From an uncultured Pelagibacteraceae bacterium (lineage in GTDB: Bacteria; Pseudomonadota; Alphaproteobacteria; Pelagibacterales; Pelagibacteraceae): DNA of 33,976 nucleotides. How positions within the stretch are numbered: the stretch's first letter is position 1; every line of letters starts with the position of its first letter. The position numbers were made by a program, and so were the translations under genes. The notes under the pieces were generated by a model. It saw nothing but the letters and a program-made list of their open reading frames with translations, was not told the origin of the DNA and ran no database searches. The stretch is taken from contig CABYCK010000008.1 in assembly GCA_902517535.1 (NCBI GenBank), positions 1-33,976 of the forward strand, read 5' to 3'. Of the stretch, positions 8,689-21,352 are shown piece by piece.

Positions 8689-9440
8689 TCTTTCGTATTA
8701 ATTATATCTGGCGTTTTCCAAGCTAGACGCTGACCACTGTCAACATTTATTATTTGTCCAGTTATATTATTATTATTTATTAAAAACTTGACCGCGGAAC
8801 TAACATTTTTTGTATCTACTTTCTTCTTAAGTATTGTTGATTTCCATTGTTTTTTAAAATGTTTTTCTGATTGGCGTTTATTTTTTAATGTTGGTCCTGG
8901 AGAAACTCCATTTACCCTTATATTAGGGGCAAGTTTCATGGCCGAAGTTCTAGTCAAAGTTGCCAAACCAGACTTACTCAAAGAATAAGAAAAAAAGAAC
9001 GGGGTTAATTTTTCTACCCTTTGATCGATAATATTGACAATGTTTCCATCTTTATTTTTACACTTTTTAGCAAAGTCTTTAATTAAAATTGCTGGAGCTT
9101 TGAGATTAACATTTATATGTTTTGTAAAGCTCATTTCTGAAAAATTGATTAAATTGTCATTTTCAAAAATTGAAGCATTGTTTATCAAGCAATTTAATCC
9201 TTTCATCTTTTTATAAGCATAAGAAATTATTTTCTGAGTTTGTTTTAGATTATTTAAGTCAGCTTTTAAAAGATGAACCACTGAACCCAAATCTTCTAGC
9301 TCTATTTTTAGTTTTTTAGCTGCAGCAAATGATTTTGAATAATGAATAACAATTTGGGTATCGTAATTTGCTAACTCTAAAGCTATAGATCTACCAATTC
9401 GATTAGCTCCACCGGTAATTATTATTTTTTTGTTTTCCAT
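8685..9440 (-). CDS. SDR oxidoreductase, FolM/pteridine reductase-like
   Basis: 251 aa Rossmann-fold short-chain dehydrogenase. Nucleotide motif [11 protein letters not shown] at 10-20 (the pteridine-reductase form TGGxxRIG), NNAS at 87-90, catalytic YxxxK as Tyr152/Lys156, and VNGVSPGPT after it. The usual catalytic Ser is replaced by Asp139 thirteen residues before the Tyr, which is exactly the arrangement known from pteridine reductase PTR1 (Asp-x12-Tyr-x3-Lys) and FolM. Together with the 4-nt overlap with folB this points to reduction of a pterin or dihydrofolate with NADPH. FolM-like enzymes can back up dihydrofolate reductase. Substrate is inference. The uvrB 3' end overlaps its start by 19 nt. 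Confidence 0.82.
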   Translation of the reverse strand: MENKKIIITGGANRIGRSIALELANYDTQIVIHYSKSFAAAKKLKIELEDLGSVVHLLKADLNNLKQTQKIISYAYKKMKGLNCLINNASIFENDNLINFSEMSFTKHINVNLKAPAILIKDFAKKCKNKDGNIVNIIDQRVEKLTPFFFSYSLSKSGLATLTRTSAMKLAPNIRVNGVSPGPTLKNKRQSEKHFKKQWKSTILKKKVDTKNVSSAVKFLINNNNITGQIINVDSGQRLAWKTPDIINTKE

Positions 9441-11590
9441 TTTTTTATTGGCTTTCTCGATTTAGTTCCTGGCATGCCCATACTTGATCTTCCTTTAGGG
9501 TATACTTTATTTTTTAGTTTGTATTGGCTTATTTTTGGGTTCAAAGTTATCTCTAATTCACTTGCTTCTAATTTTCTTATTTCATCTCTTATTTTTGCCG
9601 CTTCTTCAAATTCCAAATTTGCTGCAGACTCTTTCATTTTTTTATTTAATCCTTTAAGATGTTTTTTAAGATTTCCACCAATATTGGACTCTTTGATGTT
9701 TGCATAATCTTTTTCGTAAACAGATTCTAAAATATCTCCTATTTCTTTTTTTATTGACTCAGCGGTTATGTTGTTTTTTTTATTATATTCAAGTTGTTTT
9801 GACCTTCTACGATCTGTTTCTTTAATTGCTTTATTTATACTTTTGGTAACTTTATCAGCATAAAGAATAACCTTACCATCTATATTCCTTGCTGCTCTGC
9901 CAATTGTTTGTATCAAGGATGTTTCAGATCTTAAAAAACCTTCTTTGTCAGCATCAAGGATCCCAACTAATCCACATTCAGGTATATCTAATCCCTCTCT
10001 TAAAAGATTTATTCCTACTAAAATGTCAAAGACACCTAATCTTAAATCTCTTATTATTTCTATTCTCTCTAAAGTGTCTATATCTGAATGCATGTATCTT
10101 ACTTTAAGACCGTTTTCGTGAAGGTATTCGGTAAGATCTTCAGCCATTTTTTTTGTCAAAGTTGTTGCTAAAACTCTATAACCTTTTTCAATTACTTTGG
10201 CAGATTCGTGCATTAAATCGTCTACTTGTGATTTAGCTGGTCTAATCTCAACAGGTGGATCAATCAAACCTGTTGGTCTTATAATTTGATCAATATATTT
10301 GTTTTTGGTTTGTTTTAATTCCCAAGGACCTGGGGTAGCTGATACAAAAACAGTTTGAGTTCTCATCATATCCCATTCTTCAAACTTAAGAGGTCTATTG
10401 TCCATGCAAGAAGGGAGTCTAAAACCATATTCAGCTAAAGTACTTTTTCTAGTTCTGTCTCCTTTATACATTCCATTTAGTTGAGGAACAGTTACATGAC
10501 TTTCATCTACGAATATAATTGTATTATCTGGAAAATATTCAAATAATGTGGGAGGGGGTTCTCCCGCCTTTCTTCCAGATAAAAATCTAGAATAATTTTC
10601 AATACCTGCGCAAGTTCCTGTTGCTTCAATCATTTCTAAATCAAACTTTGTCCTCTCTCTTAATCTCTGTTCCTCTATTAATTTATTATTTGCACGATGT
10701 TTTTTTAATGTTTCTGCTAATTCAGATTTAATTTGTCTTATAGCTTGTTCCATAGTTGGTTTTGGAGTTATGTAATGACTGTTTGCATATATCTTTATTA
10801 TTGAATAATCATTAGTTTTATCTCCAGTTAAAGGATCAAATTCTTCTATTTTCTCTAGTTTGTTAAAATTAAAACTTAATCGCCAAGCTCTATCTTCTAA
10901 ATGAGATGGAAAAATCTCTAAATTTTCACCCCTCACTCTAAAAGTTCCTCTAAAAAAATTTTGATCATTTCTTTTATACTGAAGTGTAATAAAAGTTCTT
11001 ATTAATTGGTCTCTTTCATAATCATTATTTTTTTTTAAGGTTATTGTCATTTTACTGTAGGCCTCTACTGAACCAAGGCCGTAAATACATGAAACACTAG
11101 CAACTATAATTACGTCATCTCTTTCTAGCAAAGAACGCGTAGCCGAATGCCTCATCCTGTCTATTTGTTCATTAATTGAAGCTTCTTTTTCTATGTAAGT
11201 ATCCGATCTAGGAACATAAGCCTCAGGAGTATAATAGTCATAATAGGATACAAAATACTCAACAGCATTATTCGGAAAAAAACTTTTAAATTCTCCATAA
11301 AGCTGAGCGGCTAATGTTTTATTTGGAGCTAGGACTAACGCTGGCCTATTAGTAGCCTCTATGACTTTTGCCATTGTGAACGTTTTGCCAGAACCTGTAA
11401 CACCCAGAAGGACTTGTTCATTTTTTTTATTTTTAATATTTTGGGTTATAGATTTAATAGCTTGAGGCTGATCACCAGCTGGTTGAAAATCACTTTTAAT
11501 TTTAAATTTTATGCCACCTTCTAACTTCTTTTTAATTGAGTTGTTAGTAGTCTCTATATCTAGTATTTTTTCTTGATAAGTATTTTGCAT
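9422..11590 (-). CDS. uvrB: UvrABC excinuclease subunit B
   Basis: 722 aa damage-verification helicase of nucleotide excision repair. Features: the [14 protein letters not shown]-binding Q-like motif near 35-45; Walker A GVTGSGKT (63-70); the DNA-clamping beta-hairpin with [12 protein letters not shown] near 115-126; Walker B FVDESH; helicase motifs including [24 protein letters not shown] and QTIGRAARN; and a C-terminal UVR motif ([23 protein letters not shown]) for UvrC binding. About 28 residues precede the conserved start; no internal Met occurs before Walker A, so ATG 11590 stands. First gene of a five-gene run with a folM-like SDR, folB, uvrC and pgsA. 41 nt separate it from the divergent aspartate aminotransferase gene. 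Confidence 0.98.
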   Translation of the reverse strand: MQNTYQEKILDIETTNNSIKKKLEGGIKFKIKSDFQPAGDQPQAIKSITQNIKNKKNEQVLLGVTGSGKTFTMAKVIEATNRPALVLAPNKTLAAQLYGEFKSFFPNNAVEYFVSYYDYYTPEAYVPRSDTYIEKEASINEQIDRMRHSATRSLLERDDVIIVASVSCIYGLGSVEAYSKMTITLKKNNDYERDQLIRTFITLQYKRNDQNFFRGTFRVRGENLEIFPSHLEDRAWRLSFNFNKLEKIEEFDPLTGDKTNDYSIIKIYANSHYITPKPTMEQAIRQIKSELAETLKKHRANNKLIEEQRLRERTKFDLEMIEATGTCAGIENYSRFLSGRKAGEPPPTLFEYFPDNTIIFVDESHVTVPQLNGMYKGDRTRKSTLAEYGFRLPSCMDNRPLKFEEWDMMRTQTVFVSATPGPWELKQTKNKYIDQIIRPTGLIDPPVEIRPAKSQVDDLMHESAKVIEKGYRVLATTLTKKMAEDLTEYLHENGLKVRYMHSDIDTLERIEIIRDLRLGVFDILVGINLLREGLDIPECGLVGILDADKEGFLRSETSLIQTIGRAARNIDGKVILYADKVTKSINKAIKETDRRRSKQLEYNKKNNITAESIKKEIGDILESVYEKDYANIKESNIGGNLKKHLKGLNKKMKESAANLEFEEAAKIRDEIRKLEASELEITLNPKISQYKLKNKVYPKGRSSMGMPGTKSRKPIKKWKTKK

Positions 11591-11625
11591 TATGTGTTAT
11601 TAATAATTTAAAAAAAACATTATAA

Positions 11626-13763
<2,138 letters not shown>

Positions 13764-13764
13764 T

Positions 13765-14712
13765 TTAATTATTTGACAAATGTTTTTCAGCCTCTAATGC
13801 TGCCATACATCCCATTCCTGCAGCTGTTACAGCTTGTCTAAAAATTTTATCTTTAACGTCACCCGCAGCAAATACGCCCGAAATATTTGTTTCAGTAGAG
13901 TCCGGCTTCGTGACTAAGTATCCTTCTTTATCCATCTTGAGTTGATCTCTAAATAATGAAGTTGCTGGGTCATGTCCTATTGCAATGAATAACCCATCAA
14001 TTTTTAATTCATGAATTTTATTATCTTTTACATTTTTAATTTTAATTGCGTTCACACTTTTAGGTTCATTTGTGCCTAGAATCTCCTCAACTACACTATC
14101 CCAAATAATTTCAATTTTTTTATTCGACTTTAGTTTTTCTTGAAGCATTTTTTCAGCTCTTAATTCATTCCTTCTATGTATTAATTTAACTTTAGAGGCA
14201 AACTTAGTCAAAAACATTGCTTCCTCCACTGCAGCATTTCCACCACCTACAACTGCCACTTCTTTATCTTTAAAAAAAAAACCATCACAAGTCGCGCATG
14301 CCGAAACTCCAAAGCCTCGGAAATTGTTTTCTGATTTTAGGTTAAGCCATCTTGCTTGAGCACCAGTTGAAATAATTATAGAGTCTGCAGTATATATCTG
14401 ACCACTATCACCTTCAGCAGAAAAGGGTTTCTTTGATAAATCAACTTTTTTAATGTGGTCTTGGATCATTTCAGTTCCAACTGCTTCAGCTTGACCTTTC
14501 ATTTCTTCCATTAACCAGGGACCTTGAATCACTTTTGAGTAACCTGGATAATTTTCAACGTCAGTTGTTGTGGTCAATTGTCCTCCAGGTTGTGAACCAT
14601 GCACAATTATTGGCTTTAACATAGCTCTGGCAGCATAAATTGCTGCTGTATAACCAGCTGGACCCGATCCAAGAATCAACACTTTTGTATGTTTAGTTGA
14701 TTTATTATTCAT
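13765..14712 (-). CDS. trxB: Thioredoxin-disulfide reductase
   Basis: 315 aa flavoenzyme moving electrons from NADPH through FAD to thioredoxin. FAD motif GSGPAGYTAAIYAAR (15-29), GGQLTTTTDVENYPG (43-57), redox-active Cys139/Cys142 in SACATCDGFFF, NADPH motif VVGGGNAAVEEA (about 153-164) and the C-terminal FAD motif GVFAAGDVKDKIFRQAVTAAGMGC. Length is that of the low-molecular-weight bacterial enzyme. Start ATG 14712 lies only 24 nt from the divergent start of the ELM1-family gene, so its promoter must overlap or lie in the neighbouring coding sequence. Followed after 1 nt by a GTG-started ADP-ribosylglycohydrolase-fold gene. Confidence 0.97.
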   Translation of the reverse strand: MNNKSTKHTKVLILGSGPAGYTAAIYAARAMLKPIIVHGSQPGGQLTTTTDVENYPGYSKVIQGPWLMEEMKGQAEAVGTEMIQDHIKKVDLSKKPFSAEGDSGQIYTADSIIISTGAQARWLNLKSENNFRGFGVSACATCDGFFFKDKEVAVVGGGNAAVEEAMFLTKFASKVKLIHRRNELRAEKMLQEKLKSNKKIEIIWDSVVEEILGTNEPKSVNAIKIKNVKDNKIHELKIDGLFIAIGHDPATSLFRDQLKMDKEGYLVTKPDSTETNISGVFAAGDVKDKIFRQAVTAAGMGCMAALEAEKHLSNN

Positions 14713-14736
14713 TATGATAAGTTTATATAGTAACTA

Positions 14737-15687
14737 ATGTTGGAATTAAAAGCACTTCTTTTGACACAAGGTATGCATGGCATGGTAAGCCAAACTGAAG
14801 GCCTAGCAAAGGCATTAAAGCTTAATTTTAAACATCAAAAAATTAAATTGAAACCAATTTGGAATCTTATACCTCCTAAAATAACTCCAATTTCTGAAAA
14901 CTTATTAACAGAAAAATTTGTTTGTGACTCTAAAATAGTAATTTCTTGTGGAAGAAAAAGTGTGATCCCATCTATCGCCCTTAAAAAAAGATTAGGTAAA
15001 GAAATTTTCAATATACACATTCAAGATCCAAAAGTTTCTTATAAACATTTCGATCTGATCATAAGCCCAGATCATGACGGCATTAAAGGGGAGAATATAA
15101 TAACAACTAGAGGGTCTATTCATTATCTAACAAAAAAAGAAATTACAGAAAATTCTAAATATCTACAATTGGATAAAGGAAAAAAACAAATAGTTTCCTT
15201 TGTGATTGGAGGACCAAATAAATATTACAATTATTCAGATGAACAAATTAATTACATGTTTAACAAAATAAAAACTTTATTTACACCAGATAAATTTAAG
15301 ATTGTCGTTATACCATCTTATAGAACACCTGAAAATGTAATAAAAATAGCTTTCAATACTTTTAGTATCAATCACCATGTTGTTAAAAAGATAGATAAAA
15401 AAGCCTACCTTAGTTCATTAGCTCAAGCTGATTATATAATTGTAACATGTGACTCAACTTCGATGATTTCCGAAGCTGCAGTAACTGGTAAACCTGTTTA
15501 TATGGCCATGATGAAACCAAAAAAAGGTATTCATAGATTTCGTAAATTTTTTACTCAATTTAAAGAACTTGGAATTGCTAGAGAATTGACAGATACTATT
15601 GACAATTGGAGCTATAATAAGCTAGATGAAGTAAATAGAATAGCTCCACTAATAAAAGAAAAAATGAAATCAAATGGAATTATTTAA
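14737..15687 (+). CDS. ELM1/GtrOC1-family putative glycosyltransferase-like protein
   Basis: 316 aa member of the mitochondrial-fission-ELM1 family (formerly DUF1022), common in alphaproteobacteria and of unproven biochemical function. Recognised from the N-terminal LLLTQGMHGMVSQTEGLAKALKL, the SCGRKSVIPSIALKKRLG segment (about 70-87), HIQDPKVSYKHFDLIISPDHDGIKGENIITTRGSIHYL (about 94-131), IGGPNKYY, and the C-terminal IIVTCDSTSMISEAAVTGKPVYM (about 234-256), which resembles the sugar-nucleotide-binding part of GT-B glycosyltransferases such as MurG. The plant homologue ELM1 recruits a dynamin to mitochondria, but bacteria lack that partner, so a glycosyltransferase-like role is more plausible. 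The next gene overlaps its 3' end by 14 nt, implying co-expression. Confidence 0.82.
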   Translation: MLELKALLLTQGMHGMVSQTEGLAKALKLNFKHQKIKLKPIWNLIPPKITPISENLLTEKFVCDSKIVISCGRKSVIPSIALKKRLGKEIFNIHIQDPKVSYKHFDLIISPDHDGIKGENIITTRGSIHYLTKKEITENSKYLQLDKGKKQIVSFVIGGPNKYYNYSDEQINYMFNKIKTLFTPDKFKIVVIPSYRTPENVIKIAFNTFSINHHVVKKIDKKAYLSSLAQADYIIVTCDSTSMISEAAVTGKPVYMAMMKPKKGIHRFRKFFTQFKELGIARELTDTIDNWSYNKLDEVNRIAPLIKEKMKSNGII

Positions 15688-16336
15688 ATCTTTGGAAAAT
15701 AGAACGAAGTCATTTAACAATCCATTCAAGCATTTTGAAATCAATCAGCCTTTAACCAAAGAGGCAATTGCTGAAATTAGTACAGCTGAGATCGCAGATC
15801 CAAAAAAACAAAATTTAAACTACGATGGAACAAGAGCTTTAGATGGAGGCGAGGGAGTTTTTCGAGCTGGTATCAAAGATGGCGGTAAAGCAAAAAAATT
15901 AAGATGTTATGTTACAAAAGAGAATTCAAATCAATTTCCTCAACTCACAAAATTTATCGAAGAATTAAGATCACCTGAAGTTTATAAAAAAATAGGATTA
16001 TTAGTGGGCAAAGACTTAAGCAATTCGTACGTAAGGCTAGAAGTAATTTGTGACCGAGAGGGTTTTTGGCTTAAGCCTCATTGTGATATTGAAGAAAAAT
16101 TAATGTCTTCGATTGTATTTGTTAATTTGCACAAAGAGTCAGAAAACTTAGGAACAGATTTTTATGACAATAAATTAAATAAAGTTAAAACTGTGCCCTA
16201 CAAACATAATTACGGATATTTCTTTACTAGCGGACCAAACACTTGGCACGGAATGGAAAAGAAAGAAATAAAAAAAGAGAGAAGATGTATTCAAATTAAC
16301 TATGTTACTTTTCAGACCGACTGGAAAGTTAGATAA
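15674..16336 (+). CDS. 2OG-Fe(II) oxygenase-like protein
   Basis: 220 aa. The double-stranded beta-helix iron site is readable: His136-x-Asp138 in LKPHCDIEEKLMSSIVFVN, a GTDFYD turn (160-165), a distal His192 in NTWHGMEKKE, and an Arg (203 or 204) in ERRCIQINYV that would bind 2-oxoglutarate. This is the HxD...H...R arrangement of Fe(II)/2-oxoglutarate dioxygenases (prolyl-hydroxylase-like 2OG-FeII_Oxy group). Substrate unknown; small-molecule or protein hydroxylation are both possible. It overlaps the ELM1-family gene by 14 nt, suggesting the two act in one process, perhaps on a surface sugar or lipid, which is inference. It ends 21 nt before the convergent carB stop. Confidence 0.75.
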   Translation: MELFKSLENRTKSFNNPFKHFEINQPLTKEAIAEISTAEIADPKKQNLNYDGTRALDGGEGVFRAGIKDGGKAKKLRCYVTKENSNQFPQLTKFIEELRSPEVYKKIGLLVGKDLSNSYVRLEVICDREGFWLKPHCDIEEKLMSSIVFVNLHKESENLGTDFYDNKLNKVKTVPYKHNYGYFFTSGPNTWHGMEKKEIKKERRCIQINYVTFQTDWKVR

Positions 16337-16357
16337 ATTGGCAATTTTTAAAATTTT

Positions 16358-19300
16358 TTATTTAATATCTTGTAGAGAAGTTACGGTAATATTTTTTGAA
16401 TTCAAAGATTTAATACCTTCAATGCATACTTGGGCAGTAGACATATTTGTACAATAAGGGACTTTGTTTAACAAAGTAGCTCTCCTAAGTGCTACAGCAT
16501 CACTCAATTGGCTTTCACTGTTACCTCCTCCAGTATTAATAACCAAAGCAATTTTTTTTGCATTTAATACATCCACAATATGAGGAGAACCTTGATTAAC
16601 TTTATTTATCTTTCTACATTTTATTCCATGTTTATTTATATATTTTGCAGTCCCTTTAGTTCCGCAAAGTTTGAAATTTAGTTTTATTAATTGTTTTGCC
16701 AATTGAACACCTTCTTCTTTGTGACTATTTTTAAGGGAAATAAAAGCTAAACCTTTAGTTGGAAGAGAATTGGAAGCAGCAATTTGACTTTTTGCGAAGG
16801 CCATCCCGAAATTTTTATCAAATCCCATTACCTCACCAGTAGATTTCATTTCAGGCCCAAGCAAAAGATCGGAATTAGGAAATTTATTAAATGGGAATAC
16901 TGCTTCTTTGACTGCAAACATGTTATTAGTTTTACTTTTTAAATTAAAGCTTGATAATTTCTCCCCAGCCATAACTCTTGAAGCAATTTTTGCTAAAGGT
17001 AAATTTTTAGCTTTTGAAACAAACGGGACTGTTCTACTAGCTCTAGGATTTACTTCAATAACAAATATTTCATCTTTTTTAATTGCAAATTGAACATTCA
17101 TTAAACCTTTTACTTTTAGAGCTAAGGCAAGTTTTTTAGTTTGATTCTCAATTTCTTGAATTAAAAAAGGTTTTATGGACACTGGTGGCAAGCTACAAGC
17201 AGAGTCACCTGAATGAATACCAGCCTCTTCTATATGCTGCATGATACCAGCTACAAAAACTTTTTTTCCATCCGATATAGCATCTACATCTACTTCCATG
17301 GCATGATCTATAAATTTATCTATTAAAATTGGATTTTTTTCAGCTGCTTTAAAAGCTTCTTGAACAAATTTTTTAAGTTGTTTTTTTTCGTGTACAATTT
17401 CCATAGCTCTACCACCTAAAACATAGGAAGGTCTTACCATCAAAGGTAATCCAATTTTATCTGCAATTTTTAATGCTTGGGAAAAGTTTTTGGCAATTCC
17501 ACTTTCGGCTTGTTTTAATTTTAATTTATTTAAAAGATTTCTAAATCTGTCTCTGTCCTCAGCAAGATCTATAGATGAATATTGTGTTCCTAAAATTGGT
17601 AGTTTATTATCATTTAAAAATTTTGCTAGTTTGATAGGTGTCTGACCACCAAATTGAGTGATAATTCCAACCAAATTTCCTCTAGATTTTTCTTTTTGAA
17701 TAATATTAAAAACATATTCTTCAATCAAAGGCTCAAAATAAAGACGATCACTAGTGTCATAATCTGTAGATACGGTTTCAGGGTTACAATTAACCATTAC
17801 AGTTTCATACTTAGCATCTTTGAGAGCAAAGCTTGCTTGGCAACAACAATAATCGAATTCAATACCTTGGCCAATTCTATTTGGACCTCCTCCAAGTATA
17901 ATAATTTTTTTTCTATTTGAAGGCTCTGCTTCACACTCTGAATTTGTTGAAAAATTTCTTTGATAAGTAGAGTACATGTATGGTGTAAAAGATTTAAATT
18001 CTGCAGCACATGTATCAACCTTTTTATAAACTGGCAGAATCTTTAAAGCTGTTCTTTTGTTTCTAATTATTGTTTCAGAAGAATTAGTTAACTCTGACAA
18101 TTTTTTATCTGAAAATCCAATTGATTTATAATAATTGAATTCATTAAATGAGTTTGGCAGCCCAGTTTTTTTGATTTTATTCTCACTATCTACAATTTCT
18201 TTAATTTGATTTAAAAACCAAGGATCAATTTTAGATAACTTGTGAATTTTTATTATATTAATTTTTTTTCTTATTGCTTCTCCCACAAGTAATATCTTAT
18301 TTGGAATATTCTCTTTAAGTTTTTTTTCAATCTCTTTCACATTTAAATTAAATATTTGATCTAAACCAGACAAACCTGTTTCGAGTGACACTAAAGCTTT
18401 CTGCAAAGACTCCTTAAAATTTCTTCCGATTGCCATTGCTTCCCCAACGGATTTCATTGATGTTCCTAGCACTGCAGCTGAAGTTGAAAATTTTTCAAAG
18501 GTAAATCTTGGAATTTTAGTTACAACGTAATCTATAGTTGGTTCAAAAGAAGCAGGAGTCACTTTTGTAATTTCATTTTTTAATTCATCCAAAGTATATC
18601 CTACGGCTAGCTTTGCAGCGACCTTTGCTATTGGAAAACCAGTTGCTTTGGATGCTAAAGCTGAAGATCTTGAAACCCTTGGATTCATTTCAATTATTAC
18701 CATTCTGCCATTCTTTGGATTAATAGCAAATTGAACATTTGATCCCCCAGTCTCTACTCCAATTTTTCTAAGACAAGCGATCGAGGCATTTCTCATAACT
18801 TGATACTCTTTGTCAGTTAAAGTAAGCGCAGGCGCAATAGTCACCGAGTCGCCTGTATGAATTCCCATGGGGTCTAAATTTTCTATAGAGCAAATAATTA
18901 TACAATTATCTTTTTTATCTCTCACAACCTCCATTTCAAATTCTTTCCAACCCTCCAAACATTCTTCCACTAACACTTGGCTTACCGGAGACTCATGTAG
19001 TCCGTTTTTAATTATTTTAAAAAATTCTTTTTTATTTTTTGCGATACCACCACCAAGACCTCCAAGTGTAAAAGCAGGCCTTATAATTGCTGGCAATCCA
19101 ATCTTTTTTAGAGCTTGTAAAGATTGTTTAATATTATTTACTATTTTTGATTTAGGTAAATCTAAACCAATGTCGATCATATTTTTTCTAAATTTTTTCC
19201 TATCTTCTGCATTAGCGATAGCTTTTGAGTTAGCTCCTATAAGTTCAATTTTGTATTTTTTTAATATTCCTCTTTTTTCAGCTTCCATTGCTAAATTCAA

Positions 19301-19585
19301 AGCAGTTTGTCCTCCCATTGTTGGTAAGATTGCATCTGGTTTTTCTTTAATTAAAATTTTCTCAAGAACTTCTAATGTAATTGGTTCTATATAGGTTTTA
19401 TCTGCAACATTAGGATCCGTCATAATAGTTGCTGGATTTGAATTAATTAAAATTACTTTATAACCTTCATCTTTAAGAGCTTTACATGCTTGAGTACCTG
19501 AGTAATCAAACTCACAAGCTTGGCCAATAATTATTGGACCAGCTCCTACAACTAAAATTTTTTTAATATCTTTTCTTTTTGGCAT
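16358..19585 (-). CDS. carB: Carbamoyl-phosphate synthase large subunit
   Basis: 1075 aa, the usual length. It makes carbamoyl phosphate from bicarbonate, ATP and ammonia channelled from CarA, feeding pyrimidine and arginine synthesis. The internal duplication is obvious: [25 protein letters not shown] at the N-terminus and [25 protein letters not shown] near 570, each heading an ATP-grasp half (LGGLGGGIA and LGGRAMEIV loops; [18 protein letters not shown] and [17 protein letters not shown]). The C-terminal MGS-like allosteric domain starts near 930 ([15 protein letters not shown]) and ends with [31 protein letters not shown]. The start overlaps the carA 3' end by 23 nt, so they form one transcript. 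No truncation. Confidence 0.98.
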   Translation of the reverse strand: MPKRKDIKKILVVGAGPIIIGQACEFDYSGTQACKALKDEGYKVILINSNPATIMTDPNVADKTYIEPITLEVLEKILIKEKPDAILPTMGGQTALNLAMEAEKRGILKKYKIELIGANSKAIANAEDRKKFRKNMIDIGLDLPKSKIVNNIKQSLQALKKIGLPAIIRPAFTLGGLGGGIAKNKKEFFKIIKNGLHESPVSQVLVEECLEGWKEFEMEVVRDKKDNCIIICSIENLDPMGIHTGDSVTIAPALTLTDKEYQVMRNASIACLRKIGVETGGSNVQFAINPKNGRMVIIEMNPRVSRSSALASKATGFPIAKVAAKLAVGYTLDELKNEITKVTPASFEPTIDYVVTKIPRFTFEKFSTSAAVLGTSMKSVGEAMAIGRNFKESLQKALVSLETGLSGLDQIFNLNVKEIEKKLKENIPNKILLVGEAIRKKINIIKIHKLSKIDPWFLNQIKEIVDSENKIKKTGLPNSFNEFNYYKSIGFSDKKLSELTNSSETIIRNKRTALKILPVYKKVDTCAAEFKSFTPYMYSTYQRNFSTNSECEAEPSNRKKIIILGGGPNRIGQGIEFDYCCCQASFALKDAKYETVMVNCNPETVSTDYDTSDRLYFEPLIEEYVFNIIQKEKSRGNLVGIITQFGGQTPIKLAKFLNDNKLPILGTQYSSIDLAEDRDRFRNLLNKLKLKQAESGIAKNFSQALKIADKIGLPLMVRPSYVLGGRAMEIVHEKKQLKKFVQEAFKAAEKNPILIDKFIDHAMEVDVDAISDGKKVFVAGIMQHIEEAGIHSGDSACSLPPVSIKPFLIQEIENQTKKLALALKVKGLMNVQFAIKKDEIFVIEVNPRASRTVPFVSKAKNLPLAKIASRVMAGEKLSSFNLKSKTNNMFAVKEAVFPFNKFPNSDLLLGPEMKSTGEVMGFDKNFGMAFAKSQIAASNSLPTKGLAFISLKNSHKEEGVQLAKQLIKLNFKLCGTKGTAKYINKHGIKCRKINKVNQGSPHIVDVLNAKKIALVINTGGGNSESQLSDAVALRRATLLNKVPYCTNMSTAQVCIEGIKSLNSKNITVTSLQDIK

Positions 19586-20771
19586 TTTTTTTCATACATT
19601 TTATAAATTCTTTGAATAAATAAACGCTGTCTTGAGGTCCTGGATTAGACTCTGGATGATATTGTACTGAAAAAACAGGTTTATTTTTTAATTTAATACC
19701 CTCAATGCTATTATCAAAAAGAGACTGGTGAGTAATCTGAACATTTTTTGGCAAACTTTTTCTAACTACTTCAAAACCATGATTTTGGCTTGTGATTTCC
19801 ACATTTCCAGCAATTAAATTTTTTACAGGATGATTTGCTCCTCTATGACCCAAGCTCATTTTTTTTGTTTTTGCTCCTAAGGCCAAGGCTAATATTTGAT
19901 GACCTAAACAAATACCAAAAACCGGTAAATTATTTTTTATTAACTCTTTAATTATTGGTATTGCATATTTTCCAGTCGCCGCTGGATCACCCGGACCATT
20001 TGATAAAAAAATACCATCGGGCTTTAATTTAGTTATCTCTCCAACTGAAGTACCACAAGGGATGATAGTAACCTTACAATTAAAGTTAGAAAAATATCTT
20101 AATATATTTTTTTTAATGCCATAATCTATAGCAATGACATGTAAAGATTTTTTCTGATTTTTTACAAAACCTTCTTCTTTTTTCCATGTTTTAAAATCTT
20201 TCCATACATAGCTTCTTTTAGTGGTGACAACTTTAGCTAAATCTAAATTTTTTAAACCGCTCCATTTGTTAGTTTTATTTAAAATTTTTCTAATATTTAT
20301 TTTTCCCTTCTTTAAAAATGAAATTGTTCCTTTTGGAGCACCTTTGTCTCTAATTAAATTTGTTAAATTTCTTGTATCTATACCTGTAATACCTACAATT
20401 TTATTCTTTCTTAGCCATTGATCCAAATGTTTTAATGATCTGTAGTTAGATGGATTAGTTATTTCTGTATTTATAATAATTCCTCTTGTCCATATTTTAT
20501 CAGACTCATGGTCCTCTTTATTAGTCCCTACATTTCCGACATGTGGAAAAGTGAAATTTATTATTTGCCCAGCATATGATGGATCAGAAATAATTTCTTG
20601 ATAACCAGTTATAGAGGTATTAAAGCAAACTTCTCCAGTTGCAGTGCCTTCATAACCTAACCCCAATCCCTTAAAGAATTTCCCATTCTGAAGAACTAAA
20701 ATAGCGTTGTGATCGATCTTTTTAAGATTTTTGTTTGAGTTTATATTTTGAGCAATCTGTTTCAAATACAA
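19563..20771 (-). CDS. carA: Carbamoyl-phosphate synthase small (glutaminase) subunit
   Basis: 402 aa amidotransferase subunit hydrolysing glutamine and passing ammonia to CarB. N-terminal CarA domain from about residue 22 ([38 protein letters not shown]...), class-I GATase domain with oxyanion strand LSNGPGDP (257-263), nucleophile Cys288 in FGICLGHQ, and His372/Glu374 in YHPESNPGP. The start at 20771 is a TTG; no in-frame ATG or GTG lies nearby upstream, and the second TTG (20765) is the only close alternative. The first 21 residues are poorly conserved. A candidate sigma70 promoter sits about 45 nt upstream. Overlap of 23 nt with carB. Confidence 0.95.
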   Translation of the reverse strand: MYLKQIAQNINSNKNLKKIDHNAILVLQNGKFFKGLGLGYEGTATGEVCFNTSITGYQEIISDPSYAGQIINFTFPHVGNVGTNKEDHESDKIWTRGIIINTEITNPSNYRSLKHLDQWLRKNKIVGITGIDTRNLTNLIRDKGAPKGTISFLKKGKINIRKILNKTNKWSGLKNLDLAKVVTTKRSYVWKDFKTWKKEEGFVKNQKKSLHVIAIDYGIKKNILRYFSNFNCKVTIIPCGTSVGEITKLKPDGIFLSNGPGDPAATGKYAIPIIKELIKNNLPVFGICLGHQILALALGAKTKKMSLGHRGANHPVKNLIAGNVEITSQNHGFEVVRKSLPKNVQITHQSLFDNSIEGIKLKNKPVFSVQYHPESNPGPQDSVYLFKEFIKCMKKNAKKKRY

Positions 20772-20813
20772 CTCATGAGTTAAAGTAAAAAACTTATAAA
20801 CATGATTTTGCGA

Positions 20814-20842
20814 AACATATGAAATAGAAATATAATCGTCAA
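20814..20842 (-). promoter_or_regulatory. Candidate sigma70 promoter for carAB
   Basis: On the minus strand: TTGACG (20842-20837), 17-nt spacer, TATGTT (20819-20814), predicting a start near 20807 and a leader of about 36 nt before the carA TTG start. Located in the 125-nt divergent gap with yqeY. I see no pyrimidine- or arginine-responsive attenuator in this short leader. Candidate only. Confidence 0.4.
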
Positions 20843-20896
20843 GAAAGTTCTTTTTATTTTAGTTAAGAATTGTGATTAAAGTGAAAGTCAAATTTT

Positions 20897-21352
20897 ATGT
20901 CCTTAAAAAAACAAATAGAAGAAAAGCTTAATCAGGCTCTCAAGAATAAAGAAAAACAAACTTATCCCACATTGAGACTAATAGTCTCTGCAATTAAAGA
21001 TGCCGAAATAGCTAATAGGACAAAAGACAAAAAGGACATGTCTGACAGTGATATTTCCGTTATTTTAAAAAAAATGATTAAGCAAAGAAACGAGTCATGT
21101 GAGGTTTACAAAAAAGCTGGCAGAACCGAATTATTAGAAAGTGAAACTAAAGAAATAGAAATTATAAACATCTTTTTACCAAACCAACTAACTGATGAAG
21201 AAACAAAAAAAATTTGCGAAGAAACAATTAAGTCGTTAGGAGCGAGCTCTATGAAAGATATGGGTAAAATAATGGGAATAATTAAATCTAAACATGCTAA
21301 TACTATAGATTTTTCTAAAGTGAGTATAATTATAAAAGAGTTATTAAAATGA
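20897..21352 (+). CDS. yqeY: GatB/YqeY domain protein
   Basis: 151 aa all-helical protein of the YqeY family, homologous to the tRNA-binding tail of GatB of the Asp/Glu-tRNA amidotransferase. Recognised from KKQIEEKLNQALKNKEKQTYPTLRLIVSAIKDAEI (about 3-37), VILKKMIKQRNESCEVYKKAGR (about 54-75), FLPNQLTDEE and the C-terminal SMKDMGKIMGIIKSKH. Its exact function is not established. It heads the yqeY-dnaG-rpoD unit, an arrangement widespread in proteobacteria, and its stop overlaps the dnaG ATG (ATGA, 21349-21352). Confidence 0.9.
   Translation: MSLKKQIEEKLNQALKNKEKQTYPTLRLIVSAIKDAEIANRTKDKKDMSDSDISVILKKMIKQRNESCEVYKKAGRTELLESETKEIEIINIFLPNQLTDEETKKICEETIKSLGASSMKDMGKIMGIIKSKHANTIDFSKVSIIIKELLK

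Noticed and set aside
18867-19394. A 175-codon plus-strand open frame inside carB
   Set aside because: It lies wholly antisense to well-conserved ATP-grasp coding sequence, has low-complexity Ser/Phe/Leu composition typical of the reverse frame of AT-rich genes, and no ribosome-binding site.
20762-20776. A four-codon ATG frame (Met-Ser-Cys-Ile) overlapping the carA start as a leader peptide
   Set aside because: Too short, lacks arginine or pyrimidine-related codons or an attenuator structure; looks accidental.
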